From Gibbula magus (lineage: Eukaryota > Mollusca > Gastropoda > Trochida > Trochidae): a stretch of 64,000 nucleotides of DNA. Shown one piece after another: positions 45,257 to 57,900 of the stretch (positions are counted from its first letter, which is position 1; each line of letters starts with the position of its first letter). Under the pieces are notes generated by a model. It made no database searches and was not told where the DNA came from. It saw only the letters and a list, made by a program, of their open reading frames with translations. Location of the stretch: assembly GCA_936450465.1 (NCBI GenBank), contig OW388291.1, positions 77,090,436 through 77,154,435 of the forward strand, read 5' to 3'. A program made the translations under genes and the position numbers.

Positions 45257-45520
45257 TCACGTTTGCAGAGTCCCTTTATGCGGCCTGTCCAAATTTCTGG
45301 AACAACGTTTACCGTACTTAAAAAAATAGTTCAAGTTCTTAAGAGTCTCTTTCCACATTATTGGATCGAAGTCCACAGGAATAACCTCCATGGACCTCTT
45401 AGTGTATACCACAAAGGAGCATACACTGACTCCCACCACAGCTATAGCGCCCTGCACCTGATGGAAGTAGTCTGTGTCCAACTTCAGCCTGAGACAGGGA
45501 GGGGGGTGGAGAAGGCGGCT
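45257..45520 (-). pseudogene. YqaJ-type exonuclease fragment
   Basis: The minus strand encodes KLDTDYFHQVQGAIAVVG, then CSFVVYTKRSMEVIPVDFDP and LKNLNYFFKYGK. This is the C-terminal core of YqaJ/lambda-exonuclease-like nucleases (QVQG motif and the FVVYT strand). ISL2EU transposons are known to encode such a nuclease beside their transposase. Here it converges on the broken transposase at 42.5-43.7 kb, which fits one decayed element. The frame is open for ~80 codons, but the catalytic acidic residues upstream were not found. Confidence 0.6.
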
Positions 45521-45938
45521 GGCGTGTGCTCAATATCGGGAGTGTAGCGAGTATTATTATTGAGGCTAGGTTTACTTAGACTGGATGACATTTATGGTTT
45601 AAACATATTTATAGTAAAATCTGTATTGGCGAACAAGCCGCTTCAGTACAAACAAGCTGGATACAGAACATGGGGAACATTTCAATGAGGTGAATTAGCA
45701 ATTATAAACATATATATGAATTATAAGATCAATATAAAATGAAACGTGTCATTGGGTATGAAGCGGACTGCATATAAATGAAGTACATATCTATATACAT
45801 ATTATAGAAATGATTAGCGGAAACGGTTACTATCACAAATGAACTGGTGTACTGATCTTTGAATGTAAGAAGACATTTATGAATTGTACGTGTACTCACC
45901 CGACAGTACAGCTGCAGTAGACTGAACAGGAGTTGCCT

Positions 45939-47100
45939 GTGACGGTGTCGAGGACGAGATGAATAAACTTCATGTCATCTGCCTGGGTGCTCTCTAACGG
46001 TGTGGGGGACGAGATGAATCACCTTCACGTCATCTGCCTGGGTGCTCTGTGACGGTGTCGAGGACGAGATGAATCACCTCCACGTCATCTGCCTGGGTGC
46101 TCTGTGACAGTTTGGAGGACGAGATGAATCACCTTCACGTCATCTGCCTGGGTGCTCTGTGATGGTGTGGAGGACGAGATGAATCACCTTCACGTCATCT
46201 GCCTGGGTGCTCTGTGACGTTGTGGAGGACGAGATGAATCACCTTCACCGTCTTCTGCCTGGGTGCTCTGTGACGGTGTGGAGGACGAGATGAATCACCT
46301 TCACGTCATCTGCCTGGGTGCTCTGTGACGGTGTGGAGGACGAGATGAATCACCTTCACGTCATCTGCCTGGGTGCTCTGTGACGGTGTGGAGGACGAGA
46401 TGAATCACCTTCACGTCATCTGCCTGGGTGCTCTGTGACGGTGTGGAGGACGAGATGAATCACCTTCACGTCATCTGCCTTGGTGCTCTGTGACGTTGTG
46501 GAGGACGAGATGAATCACCTTCACGTCATCTGCCTGGGCGCTCCGTGACAGTGTCGAGGACGAGATGAATCATCTTCACGTCATCTGCCTGTGTGCTCTG
46601 TGACGGTGTGGAGGACGAGATGAATCACCTTCACGTCATCTGCCTGGGTGCTCTGTGACGGTGTGGAGGACGAGATGAATCACCTTCACGTCATCTGCCT
46701 GGGTGCTCTGTGACGGTGTGGAGGACGAGATGAATCACCTTCACGTCATCTGCCTGGGTGCTCTGTGACGGTGTGGAGGACGAGATGAATCACCTTCACG
46801 TCATCTGCCTGGGTGCTCTGTGACGGTGTGGAGGACGAGATGAATCACCTTCACGTCATCTGCCTGGGTGCTCTGTGACGGTGTGGAGGACGAGATGAAT
46901 CACCTTCACGTCATCTGCCTTGGTGCTCTGTGACGTTGTGGAGGACGAGATGAATCACCTTCACGTCATCTGCCTGGGCGCTCCGTGACAGTGTCGAGGA
47001 CGAGATGAATCATCTTCACGTCATCTGCCTGTGTGCTCTGTGACGGTGTGGAGGACGAGATGAATCACCTTCACGTCATCTGCCTGGGTGCTCTGTGATG
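45939..47100. repeat. 55-bp minisatellite, ~21 units, with a 440-bp higher-order period
   Basis: The unit reads GTGACGGTGTGGAGGACGAG, ATGAATCACCTTCACGTCAT, CTGCCTGGGTGCTCT (55 bp in all). Variant units carry TGCCTTGGTG, GACGTTGTGG and GGCGCTCCGTGACAGTGTC. The same run of variants appears at about 46471 and again at about 46911, exactly 440 bp (eight units) later. The unit length is not a multiple of three, so the array is unlikely to encode a protein. Confidence 0.92.
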
Positions 47101-47303
47101 GGTTACACTTAGCCTGGATACAGAAGAAAAAGAAAGAAGAAGAAAAATCCAGGTGTCCGGTGACAAGCACAGAATGAATTATCTCCTTCAGTTGAAAGTC
47201 TCTCGAGAGTTTGTACTTCTTCACTGTACAAGTATCTGAGATACGTCTACCAAGGAAGTAGGACTTCACAATGTTCTCATAGATGATAGGGAGCTAAGAA
47301 GTG

Positions 47304-47610
47304 TCAGCTGACCACGACTTGAGGCTGAGGAGGTTCAGAGGTGAAACTTTTTGAGTGTGAGATCTGTTCGTCCGAGAGCTGCTCTTCTCCTGTAGTTTGG
47401 AAACCAGTGTGAGGGGACGCTGAACCAGTGGTACTAAGACCTGAAAGGTGCACGTGACACAGGGAAATGACACGGGCTGACTTTGGCAAAGTATTGGAGA
47501 TATGATGTCTTAAACACAAGGCCTTAAGTTCATTCGCACTAAGCTGGTTTACTTCTGTAAAACTAGTCTTTAGCACTGGTTTGGACTTGTTACTAGAAAT
47601 ACTACATGAA
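47304..47610 (-). pseudogene. Possible SAP-like segment of the ISL2EU nuclease protein
   Basis: The minus strand reads VNQLSANELKALCLRHHISNT, then KSARVISLCHV, with the helix-extension-helix spacing of SAP DNA-binding motifs. A Ser/Thr-rich tail follows. YqaJ proteins of ISL2EU elements often have an N-terminal SAP-like motif, and this is on the same strand upstream of the YqaJ fragment. It may equally be a chance ORF. Confidence 0.35.
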
Positions 47611-48221
47611 GCATAAGCAATAGTGAATACCATGCAAATAAAGAACTTACTAAAATCAATAGATATAGACCCCATCCAAGTGTATACAACTCATGAGCAG
47701 AGAACTGAGAAGATAACGATGTGAATGACATGATTATAAAGTTTATAGAGATAAATGATAACTCCATCTTTGTAATCCTGTAACCAACATTAAAGAAACA
47801 TATTCGTTTATGTAGAATGTAAATTACCTCACGATTGGTTCAATAAACAGCTTATCTCATGGTAGCAAACATTTGTAAAACACACATCCCAACACCGGTC
47901 CCGCTCCGGTACACGTACTACTCACAAATAAAAAAACACATCTTTTAATCAGATGAAATGATAATAGCACATCGTTATGGATATTTACAACCAAATTGAA
48001 CTTAGTACTCACCTGATGAAGTTATGACACATGTAAATAATCTCTAAAACATCCTTCTTTCAGTTTGTTTACTGTTTCCTTTCAGTGTTCAGCCAACGTC
48101 AACCGGATTCCCTGCAGTACCGTTTTGCGCATGCGCGCAGCGAGTCGAACATTATTGTGAAACTGGCGAATAATACAGAAGCTAATTAATCAGACGCCCG
48201 ACGCAATAACCCCAAAGACAA

Positions 48222-48588
48222 ATACCGTATTTCCTCTAATTAGCAGCCGGGGGTAGAGGTATCTAAAGGTGAATAAGAGCTGGGCCTCCAATAAGGGCCG
48301 GGTCTCTAATAGGGACCCGGTTTATATCGCATCAAGTTTCACACCCTACTAGATAATATCCCCCATATATGTTCCCAGGTACTAAGATGGTTGTACCATG
48401 CTAAATTAAGTTTATGTCAAATGGCGAGGAGTTTGTGTTATTCTACGAAATTTTAGTCAGTTATCAGAGATTATCACGTGTATTGGTCAACGCTAAAATT
48501 AAATTAGGGCCGGGCCTCAAATAAGCACCGGGGGTAAGAGCCCTTTCATGTTAATAAGAGCCCGAGCCCCTATTAGAGGAAAGTACAC
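48222..48588. mobile_element. MITE-like element with TATTTCCTCTAATTAG ends
   Basis: The left tip ATACCGTATTTCCTCTAATTAG and right tip CTATTAGAGGAAAGTAC are inverted. Inside are GC-rich subterminal blocks (GGGCCGGG, CCCGGT, CACCGGGGG) facing each other. I recall similar sequences from many marine invertebrate genomes. The target duplication is not clear. Confidence 0.6.
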
Positions 48589-48934
48589 TACTATAAATAT
48601 TTGAATACTCGAATGCTCTGAGCCCTCGATGAAAAACAAAGATGGGAAACGTTTCATATTTTTCAATTATATTATAAACATTGTTCGGAAATCCCTTTAA
48701 TTTCAGATTCTCCGGCTGGGATAAAACCAACAATAAAAACGAGCACAAACATGTTTTCACAGGTATAGCCTTTTCACCCAGTAATAAGTGCATGAATAAA
48801 AAAACCATATAATGCAAATCACGATGAATTTATTTTTCGAAGATAAAAAATAACCATATTATAAGCATGAAGTAACCATCGGAATATGTATTATCAGGGA
48901 TAAATACACATGTTTCAAGGTTTGTCAGATCACT

Positions 48935-51900
48935 CTAATTCCTCTTGTTATTCCAGTGAACAGCATCCTTCTTTCTGTCAACTGGAACGACCTTCTTGGA
49001 GCGTCGACTGCATGTACGGGTAACCACTACTCCGGTAATGAACCCGACGACGAATCCAACCACACAGCTGATGATGATGTACCGGAAATCCTGCAAATAA
49101 CAAGATGTAAGTATAAAACTATTAAAAATTGCGAAGGTAAGTTATATAACTTGATCTCTACATTTTAGCTAACGTTTGCTGTTGCTAATGAACGGCAGTG
49201 CTTATGGCGACCTCCAATTGAATACTCTCGATATTAAACATGGTGGGCTTGTAAAACACTGATGCCCCCGGGTATAACAATAAATGAAAAACGTAACATT
49301 ACCTCGCGTGAATGATCTGGTCAAGTAATGAAGGTTGAAGCAAATTTTATTGCCATGGTTAAAGTTCACGAAAATTTATCCATGAGCTAAGGTCAAGGTC
49401 ACCAGGTAAAATTTTCAACTCATCACAAGGAATACAAAAGTCCAGTATCAAAGCACTATCAAATCAAAAGGCTCCCTACGCCAAGGTCAGGGTTGCATGG
49501 TCTCATCATTATAGATGAACATGTCAAGTATCAAAGACCTATCACTGACCATCAAAGTAATGGCCAAAGGTAAAATGTGGACGGACAGACATGCGGACAG
49601 GTAGAAAACAATATACTCGGGAACTTTTTGAAAAGGAAATTTATAATACATGTAAGATAATCAGCTGGATGTCGCTTTTTCAAAATCTGTGCGAGTGACC
49701 AAAACAAGAATGATTGATCAAGACTATCCAAACAGGTGTTGACAAATATGCTTGGGAGGAAGCAAATTGATCTAAAATGAACAATTTTAATAACAAAAAT
49801 ACTCACTATTGTGTCTCTTTGCTTTAAGACTGCAACAAAGAAATTAATTCTTATTAGCATACTAGTATACTATCGAGCTTATTTATTAACTAGAGATCAA
49901 ATTAATGATTTCACACAAACATTTTTGAATTTTAGTTTTAAAGGTCAAGATTAGTGAAAGCGACAAGTGTCAATTTGTTATTACATGTTATGAGCCCCAG
50001 GTACCTGTTGTTGTAATGATCTGTGAATGGTTCTTGGAATAGCTAGTCGCTTGATAAGTACCATGCAAATCATGATTACCAACCAACTACCAACGCTGCC
50101 AGTGCATACGGATGAAGAGGTGCTGTCATTTTATTATGCCCAAGTGTAAATAGTGTATCTAACACGAACAATTCTTATGTTTATCGTTACAGCAAGAGTA
50201 AGATATGACACACATTTCTTTCAATACAGTGGAATGATCAGCTGATAAAAACAGAGGTCACTAGTCCAACGTTCCTCTTGAAAAGATAAAGACTGATTTA
50301 TAGTTTATATAGGTTATCAATTACGACAGCGAATATGAGAAAGCTTATGTACCATTAACGACAGTGGTCCGATCCGTAGCATACAGCAACGTTCCTCCGT
50401 CCAGTGTTTTACTTTCTGCTGAGTTGATGTGTCCGATACGGTTCGGAATAGTCGTAGATAGTTCCTCTGGTGTTTTAGTAATAGACCCAGTGGTTGGAAT
50501 TTGAATTGATGTTTCCAGGAGGGGAGGCTTCGATGGAGGGTCAGTTGATCTCACTGTTGTTGGTGTTGTAGGGGGTTTTAGAACAGCTTTCAATGTTTGT
50601 AGCAATTGTCTTGTTGTTTTCAGCATTAAAGGTGTATTTGTGGCTGTTGCTGTTACGGTAGATAAGGTTGATGTCTTTGCACGTTTTACCATTGCTGTTG
50701 TTTTTGTCATTGAAGGCCCTGGTGTTGGTGTTTCCGTTGTTGTAGGTGTTGTCGGTGTTGGTGACCTTATATATGTTACAGTGAATAATGTTGATGTTGT
50801 AGGTGTCACGGTGGTGGTCGTTGATGTTGGCAATGTAGATGTTACGGTAAATGTTGTTGTTGGTGACGATGGTGGTGTTACGTTGATTGTTGTTAATGTT
50901 GACGTTTTAGGAATTACAGTGGATTCTGTTGTTGTTGGCGTTGTCGTAGGTATTGTTGATGTTCCTGATGTTGACAATGTAAATGTTACGGTGGTTGTAG
51001 TTGTTGTAGGTTTGTTGGATGCTGTTGGTGTTGGTGTTGTCGTAGGTACTGTTAATGTTGTTGATGTAAGCGTTGAAGTTTTTACGGTGGATGTTATTGA
51101 TGTTGGCGTTGTAGGCGTTACGGTAAATGTTGTTGTTTGCGTTGTTGTTATTGATGGTTCTTTTGTCGTTGTTGATGTTGTTGAAGGTAGTGTTGTAGAT
51201 GGGCCTGTACAGGATATACATGTATGCTGGTTAAAAGATATGCATTTATACTCAAATACTTTTATTATTAGTCATATACAAGGACATATATAATCACCTC
51301 CCAAAGAACACAAGTACATTTTATTGTCATTATACAAAAAAGATTAACTGACAGGCAAAAGAAAGTATATGGATGACACCTGTTCATCGACATATAAGAC
51401 ATATTCTATGTGAAAATCAATAAATGTGCCTCGTTTATAACAGTTTAAACATAGTAGGGTCATGTTGGTGTACATTTCATTTCTTACTCCTGTCTAAACT
51501 GACAGGCAAAAGAAAGTATACACTTTTTGAAAATGAAATTATGGAGAATTCATATTATTGATGTCGACAGTAAGCATCGGATACACTGGGCCTAAACATT
51601 AACTTTTGTTTTTTTAAAGTTGAACTAAAACCAGATTAACACATTTTGGAGAAAATATTGATAATCACGTGACTTTCATACTGGTGTAAAGTCACGTGAC
51701 ACATAGTTAAAATTGCTGCACATTATTAATGTTGGCCATCCCATCTGTGAAGAAAACACCTAAAACCCGTCAAAAGTAACACCAGAAAAACGTGAATAAC
51801 TTCTGAAATGAGACAAAAGCTTGGCAACGGATGCCAAAGTTACAAAAATCGCCCTTGTTCCTGCATTTCTAATGTCAAAGTGTTGTCACATTACAGCCGA

Positions 51901-54900
51901 GTTGGGGAGACATTTGACAATCCAAGAACACAAAAAACAATGGTCTTTTTGCCAAATGAAGGCCGACACCTGCTTGCGTTAGACCGCCGTCAACGCTATC
52001 TCTGAGTGACGTCATTGACGGCGACCACAATAGATCGGCGTGTCACTATGCACCCGCGCACCAGAAGACCTTGAACTGCTAGAGTCGAAGTTTTTCGACT
52101 GCTAAATAGACAGGTACTGCTGAATTTTGATGTATGACTAATGTCATTATGGCTGTGATAACGTCGGTTTGACATGCAACGTTACTGAGGTTACAGCTTT
52201 ACAATAATTTTTATTTTCTCAAGAATTGTCGCTGATTGTCAACTGTCAGACGGTCCACAATCATGACAATGGCTTGTTAGAATCAAACCACACCCTCCAG
52301 TTAATGCACAATGATCGATGCAGGTTTTGCACAGACACAGCTGTCAGGTGACGTCATAAGACATTTTAAATTCTCGATCAGACAGTGCAATATATGATGC
52401 GTTGACACACGAATCGTCCACATTTGGCACCGATGTGGCATATTTTACAAATTGAACGACTTAAGGAAATAGAAAGAATTAAAATTAATGTGTTTTGGTT
52501 GTGATTTAGTTTTACCCCTACATCTTTTGGATTTCTTGTGTGCAAAACTGGCTAATCAAACGTTAAAGTTTAGGATTTTGATGTTTTCCGAAATGATGAA
52601 CTATCCAATGTACCTTATCTCAAACTTCTACCATAATTAGTTAATTATAGTGATTTAAAAAGAGGTGTTCACTTTCTTTTTTCTGCCAGTTTATATCGTT
52701 AACGTTATGATCTTAAAATAAATAGTTTCAGAGCAACCGAAATAACCAAAACGTTGAATGTACAGCAACATGACCAGAATGCCAGAAAAATACGACACCC
52801 TTAGTAATGATAAGTAGTTTTGAACCTACCGTAGTGATACTTGAGTCGTGAGACCATCAGTTAAACATTGTCTTACGACTTTCATTAAGTTTTGTGATGG
52901 TGTTTCTGTTTTCTCACCTATATCACAGACGGTCCCAGACCAGGGAGGGAGACACGTGCAGATGAACTGTACAGGGGCTGACGGGGGGAGCGTGATGCAC
53001 TTGGCCCCATTCTTACACGGCATAGAGTCACAGTAGTCGATTTCTGGAGGGAAAGTGTAAGTAATTCAATTGCGTCTCGATCACACTTTACCAATGGTAA
53101 AGGATGACAACCCTTAGAACAACAGAATGCTTTAAATTTGTAAAATAGTATCTGGATATCCTTCAGTTAAAGAGTGATGATATTGATAAATAATCTTAAA
53201 GAGACTGTGAGTGTATAATGCTTTTAATACAAACTTTATTTCAACACTTATATTGATAATTACATCAATCGATAGAGATATTTCGTCACATATGGAAAGT
53301 ATTTTCATATCACGACAGTCCGATGTTATTTAATTTCAAAGATATCTACGAGTACCGTCCGGATTCGAGGGCAGGATTTTCCTTCCTTGCATTCAGGTAA
53401 TGTATGATGTAAAACACATTAACAATTTCACGGTTTTGGAGACTGCGGGCTTGTCAATTGCAAAGTCGCTATGACAACGCGCACTTACGAAAGCTTTTTC
53501 TCAATTATATTCGTCCTGCAGTTATTATTACGCGTTTCATTCATTGCTGATTGTGACGATAATTATCTTTACATGTTTCTAAATGTCTTGGAAATATACA
53601 GATTATAACTAGAAACATGTGCATGTGATGCACTGTGATGTCCCCCGCTCCAACTTTCAATCCAACCTAGTCATATTACCCTTATTTTTCACTTATGCTA
53701 AGCACTAAGTTCAATACTGCTTTAATAACGAGAAATAAAAAATTCAGAATAGCCAAAGTAGCAAAAGGCACCACTCTATCACTACCGGTAGGTCTAAGCA
53801 AATACAAAGTTTGGTGAAAAAATATTGAACGGTTTTTTAGAGGCCGGAAAAGGTCCCTACCCTCAATATGCACTAAGTTCAAATGTTTCCATGGAAACCA
53901 GAAAAAAAAAATTCAGAATAACCAAAATAGCAAAAGGCACCACTCCACCACTGGTCTAACCACATACCAAGTTTCGTGAAAAATTATTGAACGGTTTTTG
54001 AGATATGGCCCGGAAAAGAAAGCATTTCTGAATGACGGAATAACGGAATAACGGAATGACGGAATGACGGACGGAGGCGAATACATTATGTCTCCCGAAA
54101 AAAATTTCGGGGGACATAATAATAATAATAGTATATTTATAATGCGTACATATCCACATGAACAAAGCATGCTGAAGGCGCTACACAATTTTTACCCTGA
54201 AGGAATCATACTTTCGGTGCTGCCTATGAAGCGCTCCGCACGACCGATTAGGTCCATACGTTCCCATGTCCAGGTACCCATTTGTACAGCTGGGTGAACT
54301 GAGTGCAATGTGGATGAAGTGCCTTGCCCAAGGACACAACACAGTATAAGACCCAGGTCACAAATGGTTGGTGTCTCCACCGTTGGCGTGAGAGGCAGAC
54401 ATGCTAGCCACTACACCACTGTGCTCCAGTTATGGGTATTTAACTTGTGTAAATGATATTTTATTGTGATTATACAAACAACCTATGACACATATATAAA
54501 TGTACAATCATGTATTTATATTTCTTAACTTAACACTTCAAACAAATTACCTAGTTGGCAAAACAGCTATTTGAATATCTGTAAGAATTATAACTGAATC
54601 AAGTGATAAATACACGCCAAAAACTAGTGTACCTCCATATATGTGTCTACCCAAGAACTTGTTTGTTTGTTTGTTACAGCATGCAGTGCTTTGTGCTTGA
54701 AATAGTCGATCTCTATTTAGACTGAAAAACACTTTTACGAAATAGTGTGATTCTCTGCTTATATGGGGTCGAACAAAAACATATGTTTATTTTATTTCAA
54801 CAAGAAATATTTTGGGAAATTTTCCTGCATTCTTTAACAACATTCTCACGGGCATTTTAAATAATTGAACACATCGACGGTATAACATTTTTTTTACAGC

Positions 54901-57900
54901 TATCCCGTCTGCTTTTATTCAATATTCAATACTCATACCTGTTTGACAGTTGTTCCCAGTGTAGCCATGGCGACACATACAGGTGTACTGGTCCCAATCA
55001 GATACACACTGTCCACTATGTCCACACGGCTCAGCCATACACGGATCTGGAGATTTTATCTTTGTCAAATTAACGAATAAAGCCATTTAGAAAGAAATAT
55101 TATTTAATATAAATCTTCCTACAATCAGTCGTTTAAAAAGAAGAAACGACGGTCACTTAAAGGTACATCGATTGTGTTTCATGATATTGTATTTGGCTAA
55201 ATCCATGCCAAGATACCATATGTGGTGATTTCAGTTCCAATGCTTTTACTTAATTTACATATTAATCCCCAATCACCAACAGTTTTATAATAGTTAACAG
55301 TTTCCAGTTAAAATCGAGCAACATTATACATTGCAGAATCCGAAACTACACGTCCTATTTACATGCACATTAGTTATATGATCTATTAAACATTATCAAC
55401 CCAAATTTGAATTTTTGTCTGTTGTTACTTAGTTTAAAAAATTACGTTTGACGCGCGTCAATCGCGGATGTATTGTTTTCGATCAGATATCGCTACTTTT
55501 ACTTTTATCACCATTATACTGAGTCGACTACCATAACACTAGTAATTTTCGTCAACAGTCAGATCTTCTCGATGAAATAACAGCATTTAAAACATTTGGT
55601 ATATGTGATTCCCATCAACACAATGGATACACCTGTAATTGCTTACACATATGTCATGGTGGTCGACTAGCTGGTCTGTGTGATATATGTGTATAGCCAT
55701 GTACTGGCGGTATGTATGATTAAGATAACCAGAACACTAACAAGGTATGATTTTAGGATTAGGCTTATCTTACCTTGGGGGATTACGATCAGAGTGACAC
55801 ATGACACGGCGATCCTGTCAACAAAACCTATATTTGTTATCATTAGTGAATATTGATGAGCTAAAACCTAATGCGTATAATACTGAAACAGTAAACATGT
55901 TATAATGTTGCTTTAACATAAGTGTGACTCCAGCGTACAGGCCGATGATAGAAGAAAGGAAAGTCAAAGTTATTAATTTTGAAATATGATATCAAGCGCA
56001 TAAAGTACATACACGCGGCATAAACAAATGGTCCTAAACGTTCTTCATGATCATACCAATTACAATATACATATACCAACTAATTCAATCTTAAGTATTT
56101 CAGCTGTACCTGCCCGTGCCCCCAGTAACTTTCAGACAGATATACTGAGGCCCAGCCTGTGATCCGAGCACCCTGAAATCTGTTCTGTATGCGGTCCCCT
56201 CCCATCTCACTGGAGATACCACAACTCCGGCCAGGGTCGTGTTTACCAATTCAACCCCTTGCACTGTACTTCTGAAGAGTATTTATGACTGTACATGTAA
56301 ATCAAAATGACTTTACCTTTAACTTACTGCATAACCGTAAAAAACAACATGAATGCACAGCATCTAACTATTCTAAATCAGGTTGTTAGATAAACATGGC
56401 ATATATACACGTTTGAGTATAGCATTAGTTGAAAGAAGCGTCTGTAAAATGTTATTGGCCCGGGGATCTTTCATGTATATATCAACGTACTCGAGACGAA
56501 TAAAGGATATGAAGAAAGACAGTCTGATTAAAAATAGTTCATCTGCAGGTATACGAACTCAAATGGTTCTGAGGTTTCCTGGCGAGGAATCTACAGAACC
56601 TGTTCGTACCCCGTTAGATGCAGTATTTGGCAAATTTTATTTCTCGGAACAAGGTCGATGTGAATCAGATCTAGACTGTGAAGAAAGATGAAATGCGTGT
56701 GGATATAAACCATTTAAAATCAAGTATTAAATAAACAACACACCCGGATGAGAAAACGACAGGAACTTCACACGTACTGTTCAGAAGACACGTAAAGCTA
56801 CCATTCATTGGTGCGAGATCTTGCATCTGAAATCATTGATGGCTTGACCATTTAAATGTATTTTAAGTGTTTATTGAATGATATAATCAATTGTATAATC
56901 GTGAAATGGTGTATTTTTCGTTAATTTATTAACCAAATGGATGATTAATTTTAATTTGAAAAAATAAATCACTTACTGTATCAACAAGTTGTACATCTGG
57001 AAAATAAAATAAATGAAATACTGATTTGAATGTCGAGTAAAGTCATTCTTCAGAAGTTCTTTTTTTACTTATTACCACGTAACCTTGTTTCAATCTGGCC
57101 ATTTTTCTTGGTTCTCGTACAAGCGCGTGTAGTTAAATCTTTTGGGATATGGCTAAAGCTAAAACAGTAATCTGACTTGAAATTGGTATCTAGATAGTTA
57201 AAAAGAATACTAGTTCACCTTATAAACATTGTACATGTACATTTAGTCACAACAACATATATTTATGGTTTTAAGTAATCCGTTAGTGATCATGCCGGTA
57301 TTAGATATATGGATCATTGTTTACCTTTTATTGTTACAAGGAAGTTTCTCTCCTGTCCATTGATCCTTTCAAAACAAAAATCACAGATTTGACGTGATTG
57401 TATTTGACATATATGTAGGTTAGATCTATCAGATTATAAGAAAACGGATACCATAGACGAACTCTGGTACCGTGTAGGCCTATTACAATAACAGATAGAA
57501 CATGGCTTCTAATATCATTAGCTTTGAATGAATAAATTAAAACGTCGAGTTTACTGTAACATAGTTGGACCTGTAAATTTATTGACATTTTGATGATATG
57601 TGAGTTAGGTAACCGTAAGAACAATTAATATGCCATTGATCAAAACCAAAAAGATACTGGATGGCGAATTGCCCTCTTGGTCCATGAGGCACAACACGTA
57701 TCACATATGACAACCCGAGTACCAAGATGAACTGGGAAATGACGCCCTGGAAGCTACCGACCCTGCAGTGTCGACTGGCGAAGTCTGTAGAATGTAAGTA
57801 CCAACATCACTCTTGGTCGTATTCCAGGAGAGCACTTGACCTTTGACCCTACCCTGAACTGGATGTGGGTCAGACACGTGGATGTTTAGCTGCTGAATGG

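Noticed and set aside
45939..47100. CRISPR array
   Set aside because: Units are contiguous 55-bp tandem repeats without unique spacers, in animal DNA with no cas genes.
50640..51293. Plus-strand Val/Asp/Gly-rich ORF of 217 codons, and a minus-strand Asn-rich ORF at 50907-51221
   Set aside because: Both are other-frame readings of the ACA-rich Thr codons in the mucin-like exon. Only the Thr frame joins its neighbours in phase.
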